64,000 nt of DNA. Origin: Neelides folsomi (Eukaryota > Arthropoda > Collembola > Neelipleona > Neelidae). Position numbers and translations under genes: made by a program. Below are positions 56,959-64,000 of this stretch, piece after piece; the stretch's first letter is position 1; each line of letters starts with the position of its first letter. The notes under the pieces are model-generated. The model made no database searches. It worked only from the letters and a program-made list of their open reading frames with translations, and was not told where the DNA came from. The stretch lies in assembly GCA_034687125.1 (NCBI GenBank), contig JAQGBZ010000043.1, positions 62,001-126,000 on the forward strand. Reading direction: 5' to 3'.

Positions 56959-57574
56959 ATGAAAGGGTGCTTTTATGTAGAAACAGGGGTGGTAATGATT
57001 TGGTAAAAGGAAGAATGTCGGTCGCCGTGGCTAGGCGGTGAATCGAAGCGTATCCGACGAACTTCTTGCACGGTCTCTTCCTCTTGTGATCTCAATTTTA
57101 TCTCCTTTTCTCCTCATCAGTCCCATTCTCTTCTTCTTCAGACTCCGTCAATTCCTCCTTCTCCAACATATCATTCGGGAGCCAACAATGGCCATAGATC
57201 ACCTCATTACGAGTCGAATTAAATAGTTCTTCTTTCGTGCACGTCTGTCAGCAACAGACAATAAATACTACTCAAATCCCACTCTCATGTGTCAGTGTCA
57301 AGAATTTCTCCTTCAACTCCTCATTTAAAGCGTCAATGGGAAGTTTATTAACATTATTCCCAATCAAATTAAATTTATAATTTCGAATGTCAATCCTGTC
57401 TAATGTTCTCAATCATGTCTTTAACACGAATGATGGGAATGTGAAGGACTTTGGTGGTTTCTAATTGTGCCATTAGTGAAGGATGTTTTTGTTTGTTGTG
57501 GAGTCAGAACTTATTTTGGATATTAAATCAAACGTGGTTGTTTTTATTAATGCAGAGAGCTGTGGAGGAGAGTC

Positions 57575-60500
57575 ATGAGACTCTTTCCCCTTGTGGCCCT
57601 TATCGTCCTTACTGGGTCGGTGATTGGACTTGTGAAGTACACATCTTATGACGACTTTGGAAAAGAAAGTTCAAGAAGAGCCAAAAGGAGTACGAATGAT
57701 TCTTTTCTTCAAAATTCAAACGACAGCATTCTAAGGAGGTTCAAACGGAGCCTATTTAGTCATGAGGGTAATTTATTAATTATTTTAATCATTTTTACAT
57801 ACTTATAAATATCTATTTATTATATTTAACTATAATGTGTATTTTATAAATTATTTAAATATTTTACAATGTACTTTTAGTATAAATAAATCATTATTCC
57901 ATATATTTTAAGAATACCTATACTTATTTACAGGGCCTTAGCTATTTGACATTTATGTACTTATAAATAATGTAAGCATTGAAGTTAAGATATTATACGA
58001 TTAGCGAATGATCTACTCAACTCAACAAGATAGTAATTATAGTCATTAGTTCCAAACTTTCAAAGTAGAACTCTAATCTTGTTGAATTGAGTCATATCAG
58101 ATGAGTTAGAAGAATTAGGTATTAAGATGTTATGGATGAGGCTTTGAAATTAAAAGAGGATTTATAACGTCAGAGTAGGAGGACCCTCTGACCTGAAAAC
58201 AATTTTAGAAGGATTGAATGTCTATTTTGTTTGTCTAATGTCTATAGGTATACTTACATATATTAATGTATGTACTAATACTACAGTATACACTGTATGT
58301 ATGCATGGTACAGATAGATATTATTTATGTAGGTATAGGAATCTGTGAACCAAAGCCTTTCTTGCCCTTTCACAGCTTTTATTTACTTCCAATTTTCAAT
58401 GGCCCTCCCAAGTCCCAAATCATCTCAGTCAATGAATGTCAGGAGGAAGCGATTGAACCCCTTTCTTCGGCTCTTTATGTCCTAGCTATGAATAATGAGC
58501 CCATGATTAAGATAATCAATAGAAGCATATCTAATTTATAAAGAGTTGAAAGATGTTCACTATAACAAAAATTCGTCCCATTTAACATCAATTTAATATT
58601 TTTCCTTTTCAAAGTCACAATACATTTTAGCATATTTAATGTATTTTTTATGTAGTTACTTGTTCTGTATATTTAAAATTTTAGTCCTATTTTATTTAAT
58701 TTTAAGTAATACGTAGTACTATACTTACTTAAATACAATTATTTGTATATAGGATATTACATACACAATAAATACATTTTTTGTATTACGATTGTAAATT
58801 ACTAATTTAAAATTAGTGAGCAAAACTTTTTTGTATAGGTAATTAAGTTAAAGTTTGAATTTATGAAAACTTATAAACTTTGTTAGTTTAATTTATGAAG
58901 AAATAAGAGCTAATTCAAATCGAATTGAGATATAGATGAAGAAAGTGGGAGTTCGAGGCTGATATTTGGAGACTCGAAGACGTGCTTCTCAGGTTCCTGT
59001 GAATTTTTCCTCTTCTGCTGGTTCGGTGGAGGGTTAATTGAAAAGGGCTGCGGAGGTTTCCTCTTCGCCTGTTGCCAAAGACCGAGCTCATCAGTCAAAA
59101 GCGGAATTGGGATGTCACCCACCGACCCGCCTGTCGTTCCAGAGTATTATGGGCCAGTCGTTAACGACCCAAGTATGCAATAACATTACTACTAACTACA
59201 TAATTATAATTATTGTAATTCTATATCGATCCAATCTCATTCAATGAAATGGTTTTATCCAGATTGCGGTCTTGCTGCTGACAATTTGGGAGCTCAAGAG
59301 AGGATTGTGGGGGGAAGGGAGGCTGGATTTGGGTCCTTTCCTTGGCAGGTTAATTACCAATTAAATTAAAAAAATATTTCAACTACTGATATTTTCATAT
59401 ATCTTATGTATAATATTGTTTTAATTTGGTATATCAAAATTAATAAATAAACTTCATTTTTAATCAATTTTGATTTCAGGCTTATATAAGAGTCGGGTCC
59501 AGTCGCTGTGGTGGTTCTTTAGTCAATGACCGTTATGTGGTCACTGCCGGACATTGTGTAGCCAAGTAAGAATACTTTATGGTTTAAATTTAAATGATAT
59601 TTTAAAACGGCCATTTTTACCATACACTACAATGCACATATTTTACCCAATAATAATATATTTATATAAATTATATAAATTATCCTTATAAAATATTTTT
59701 ATTTATTATTTAAATAAATATGTATAATAAATCTTTTTAGTTGAGTCCACTTTGCCAGTTAAACTCTTCTATAAATTTTGCTAATTAAGTTATAAAATAA
59801 ATATTTCAAATTAAGTTTTATAATTAATTAGAGTATTAATACGAGTATTTCAGAAAATCGTTAATTTGATTAATTATTAAAAGAAGGATTTAAGTAATGA
59901 GGAATAATGGAAATAGTCCGTATCTGACTTAATGATATCACCGAAAGAGAATCTGACTCACAACCATTGAGAGACAAAGACAAAGGGGGTCATTTAGCAT
60001 AACAATGAACACACATCTTATAAACTTTTCAGAGCATCACCTTATCAAGTAGCAGTGACATTAGGAGACTATGTTCTCAACTCCAACTCGGAGCCATTTC
60101 CACCTATAACAGTTGGAGTTTCTCAAATAAAAGTCCATCCCCATTTCAAATTTACTCCTCAGGTAAAATAAATATACAATTAATTATTATTAATATGATA
60201 TAATATCAACGATATTTAATATTATATATATATAGTAATATATACTGACTTAATGTTAATAATTAATAAGTCCTAATCTAATCTAATCTAAATAAATTAT
60301 TTAATTAATTTTTTTTAAAATTAAAGGCTGATCGTTACGATGTAGCAGTATTAAGACTGGATAGGCAAGTTAATTATTTACCACATATTCGACCCATTTG
60401 CCTCCCCGAAAAAGGGTCGGACTTCCAAGGTCAATACGGGTGGGTGACTGGTTGGGGAGCACTCGAAGCGGGTAATTGATCCTAATGTTCTTATTGGAAT

Positions 60501-61045
60501 ATTATTATTCGACATTCAAGTACATCTTTTGTAGGATCTCGGCTGAGGCCAAAAACACTTCAAGCGGTCGACGTCCCCGTGATAGAAAGTAGAGATTGCG
60601 AAGTTTGGCACAGAGGAAAAGGAATTAATGTCGTTGTCTACGATGAAATGATGTGTGCCGGATACCAATATGGAGGGAAAGACTCTTGCCAGGTTAAAAT
60701 CAAATCAATTGAATAATCAATTAAATTCCTACATAAATATATCAAAATAAAATAATCAAATAACTATTTCCAAATAATCAAATATTATAATATAAAATAA
60801 ATTAATATTAATTCTGTTAAATATTAATAATTGAAAATTAAGTTAAGTAATTAATTACTAATTAATAAAATATTTAATTTTTTAAGGGCGATTCTGGTGG
60901 ACCATTGGGAACTCAACAAGGTGGGCGATGGTATCTCATTGGAATTGTTTCTGCGGGCTATTCATGTGCGCAAAGACAACAACCTGGAATCTATCATAGA
61001 GTTGCTTATACATCGGATTGGATTTCTTATGCAGCACAAGGATAA
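57575..61045 (+). CDS. CG8170-like trypsin-type serine protease with cysteine-knot module
   Basis: Secreted S1 protease, third of the cluster. Exons: 57575-57767, 58936-59172, 59263-59348, 59480-59565, 60033-60162, 60327-60471, 60535-60692, 60887-61045, giving 397 residues. The start opens a signal peptide (FPLVALIVLTGSVIG). Exon 1 also has dibasic sites (RRAKR, RRFKR) that could be processed. Exon 2 holds the six-cysteine module, residues 81-111 (ending GCGGFLFACC). The activation site is R157/IVGG. The triad is H197 (TAGHC), D249 (RYDVAVL) and S348 (GDSGGP), and D342 gives trypsin-like specificity. The catalytic domain strongly resembles Drosophila CG8170 as I recall it (RLRPKTLQAVDVPVIE; AGYSCAQRQQPGIYH). 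That protein is longer, so an exon between 57.77 and 58.93 kb may have been missed, although exon 1 and exon 2 join in phase. The exon 2 acceptor (gatatag) has a poor pyrimidine tract. Confidence 0.88.
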
Positions 61046-64000
61046 ATGATTACCTCAATTATTAAGTATATAGAAATAATTTATTTTTCTGAGAGTTTCT
61101 TCAAATCAAATCACCTATCAATTAACTTACATATTAAATATATAATTTTTATACATTTTTGTAACGAAATATTGCCAATTGTTATTTTTATTACTATTCA
61201 ACATAAAATTATTCATTTTTGTTATTTTTATTTTTTATATTAATTACAAATTCACAAGTACTTAACGTATTTAGTCACTTAAGGAATAATTGAAATTGAG
61301 TCTAATGCTACATACCATACATATGTACAACTAACTAATTAGTAATATAATAAGTAAATTATAATATTTCAAGATTTACGAGGTACATGATTTGTAAATG
61401 TTTATATGAATATACAATGTATTATAAAGAAATAATTTCCAATTATTTTACAACCAATATTGAGGGAATTGAAATGTCGTTTTGGTGTAAATGATAGCAT
61501 TATTATAAATGATAAAGAAAGCCAATTTATTTAATGGAATTTGCTAAATGTAATATTTTTTACGACCTTATAATGTCTGTTGATTTCAATGTTTGAGTTT
61601 TCAATGATAGAAAATGTTTTTCATTCTGAACTATCTTACTAAAATAATTGATATATAAATAATTCATAATTACAAACAGATACTTAGAAAAGAATTATAA
61701 GTGCCAATAAAAAGCAAATAAATACATAATGAAATATAATATGTATTAATATTTTAATATATTAATTATGTATTTATGAACTATATATCTTCTATATATC
61801 TTATATATTAATCTTGTATTAATCTCCTTTACTCGTTTGATTGATTATTTACAAACTTGACACTCTTTTTATAGCGATATGCTTTATATGCATTTCTTGG
61901 CTCAATAAAGCTCACTTTTTAAGGGACGTAGTGTTATGCATATAAAAATAAATATATTATTTACATCTGGATTATTTTATATAATTATATCTATTTAGTT
62001 CTGCATGTGAGTGCCATACACTACAAACCTCACAATCACAAAGAAATTGGTATAAATGAAATATAAGATTTTGTTTTGTGTGCTTGTGCTATAAACAGTA
62101 AACAATACATTTGTACTATCATTGATTTTACCGTGATCTTATTGTTAGCGGTAATGACAAAGATTTTGTAATTTTTATAACTCTTAAACAATCTGTATCA
62201 TATTTATGTCAATATAAATTAAAAAACAAATTGTATGTAATATAACTAAATACTTATGTTACATAAACATTTTGCAAGGAAACTTTTATACAAAATGGGT
62301 ATTTAAAAGCCTTGACGCTTGTATAAAGGAACTTGGTTAATTGTTTTTAAAAGCCTGAGCATGTTTGAATGATTTTTAACAAATATTGGAATAAGTATTA
62401 AATATTATAATTATTAATTATAATGCCTGCTTATGGATGCACTTATTGTTGATAAATTAATCTGTTAAAATGAATTAACGAAAATTAACGAATTATTATC
62501 TAATTACAAAAAATCTATCTGTAAGAGTGCGTTTGTGAAGTGAATTTAATATTTGAATGTAACCTGAATTTCCTACTCGAATATAATTATACATTACCTA
62601 ATATATGTATAAATGTAGTTATACCTATCGTATTAAATTTCTAATTGTACTGCTGCCGCAAATAAAGCTCGGTCAACAATTGAAAAGTTTAATTGTTACA
62701 CGATAATCCTTTTAGCAACTTTGAACTCATTTAAATTGCTTAGCAATTGCATTTTAGTTTTTCAATAATAAAAGAATTGAATGTAAAAAGGAAAAAAATC
62801 TTTCATGTAATGTAGATATTATCAAAAAATCATATTCTATGTAGATCTTGAAATTGTATGCTACTACAAGATCTAAAATAATATAAATGTTACTGGTATT
62901 GTGTATGCAAATTACATACAAATGTCATTACATACATATAATATTATAGTATAGTTATAATATTCTAGGTACATAAATATGACTGAACTGTAAATACTTA
63001 CATTTGGAATCAGTTGAAAGTAGTCAAAATTAATTAAATATCTGTCAGATTTTGATATTTGAGTATTATAGAAATATTTTAATTGCATAAGGCATGAATT
63101 TTATTAAAATTAATTATATACACCTACATAGTTAACGATGCTCAAAATTTCGATCTTTATATTTAAGTGACCCTTAATATTTATATACTTGTAAATTGAT
63201 GAAGGAATGGTTTGGGTATTATAGGGAAAATTTTATTATTCATATAAATTAATTATATTTAATTAATATTTTTTATATATTTTGATTTAATTTTGAAAAA
63301 ATTGATTGTTATTTACCTAATTTATTTATAATTTGACTTACAAAATCAAATTTGGTTAAATAAAACAAATAATGAGAAACAATTATTACATATAATAATA
63401 AAATTGTAGCGTTATTAGTTAATCAAGAAAGTTTGTTATTCATGCACAGTCAAATACCTTGTGTATATTTTGGTTACATTTACTTTACACACAATGAAAA
63501 TAAAATACATATTTATTACATTTATAATACTAAATGTAATTAAATATGAATCTAATAAATAATATACTTCCCAAAAAGTCCATTCATCTATGTATATTGT
63601 ATATGAAAATGCTAATTGATGAGATACGATAATTTTATAATTAGTTTATCTTTAAGACGCATTTAATAAAGTTAAAATGTATAATTATGATTTTGATTTA
63701 ATTGAACAAAGAGCAGTAATAAAGTTTTTATCATTAGATGGATTAAGAGGGACAAACACTCAAATGAACGGACTTATTGGGCAGTATATTATGTAAATGG
63801 TTTATTAACTTCTTATTTTTATAATATTTTAGAAATGCTACTTTACATATCCTAGATATAATACTAATTTGCAATAGTATTCAGTCAAAATTACATTTCA
63901 AGTAATAAATTGTACGTCGAGGAATTTTTAGTTCTTTAGTTCAAAAAATGTGATGGATTTCCGAGTTTATGTTTATATTCAGACAAGGATATTCATTGAA
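61046..64000. other. AT-rich 3' flank of the CG8170-like gene
   Basis: It contains the 3' UTR of the protease, then AT-rich DNA with short TACATA/TATGTA stretches. No coding exon, tRNA or repeat array is supported. Confidence 0.5.

Larger units (their letters stand above)
46259..57574. other. 11-kb region between divergent E(Pc) and CG8170-like genes
   Basis: No exon is supported on either strand. The part beside the E(Pc) start (about 45.93-46.37 kb, overlapping exon 1 and its flanks) is distinctly GC-rich for this window, as expected of a housekeeping promoter. A short GA-rich run lies at 46709-46728. The rest is AT-rich with scattered TATG/CATA microsatellite-like stretches (near 48.4 kb). 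Open frames at 48.8-49.1 and 50.1-50.5 kb lack motifs. The right end contains the presumed promoter of the protease gene. Confidence 0.45.

Overview
The window is nuclear DNA of an arthropod, most likely an insect or a close relative. It is AT-rich, its introns have GT-AG borders, and every recognisable gene is split into many short exons. All recognisable proteins have their best remembered relatives in insects. I cannot name the species from the sequence. Exon borders given below come from reading frame, splice-site dinucleotides, matching intron phase and family similarity. They are predictions, not transcript data.

Layout, left to right. 0-2 kb: non-coding, with a non-autonomous hAT-type element. 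2.1-4.6 kb (+): mitochondrial sulfide:quinone oxidoreductase, with its first exon not found and a fold-back element in one intron. 5.5-9.0 kb (+): a tandem pair of small secreted Ly6/QVR-type (three-finger) proteins, the first with a mariner-like MITE in intron 1. 9.0-15.8 kb: intergenic. 15.8-23.1 kb (+): a 1479-residue mosaic serine protease like Drosophila Notopleural (Np), with a cysteine-knot domain, a very long Pro/Thr/Ser-rich stalk holding two tandem-repeat arrays, and a trypsin domain. 25.3-37.9 kb (-): a Filzig (flz)-like protease of 1142 residues, whose first exon lies 8.65 kb from the rest. 42.1-46.3 kb (-): Enhancer of Polycomb, E(Pc), complete in 10 exons. 46.3-57.6 kb: a long gene-free stretch. 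57.6-61.0 kb (+): a third protease, like Drosophila CG8170. 61.0-64.0 kb: AT-rich, nothing seen.

The main biological theme is a cluster of three related extracellular or membrane-anchored proteases. Np-like and flz-like stand tail-to-tail, and the CG8170-like gene stands beyond E(Pc). All three carry the same N-terminal six-cysteine module and a complete trypsin-type catalytic domain, and they share intron positions. This points to old tandem duplication. In Drosophila, Np and Filzig act on the apical extracellular matrix of tracheae and epidermis; that role here is inference. SQOR (sulfide detoxification) and E(Pc) (chromatin) appear to be unrelated neighbours. No bacterial, phage, CRISPR or clearly novel multi-gene system is visible. 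The more unusual items are the sequon-studded repeat stalk of the Np-like protein, a long intronic hairpin in the same gene, and four short inverted-repeat elements, three of them lying in introns.
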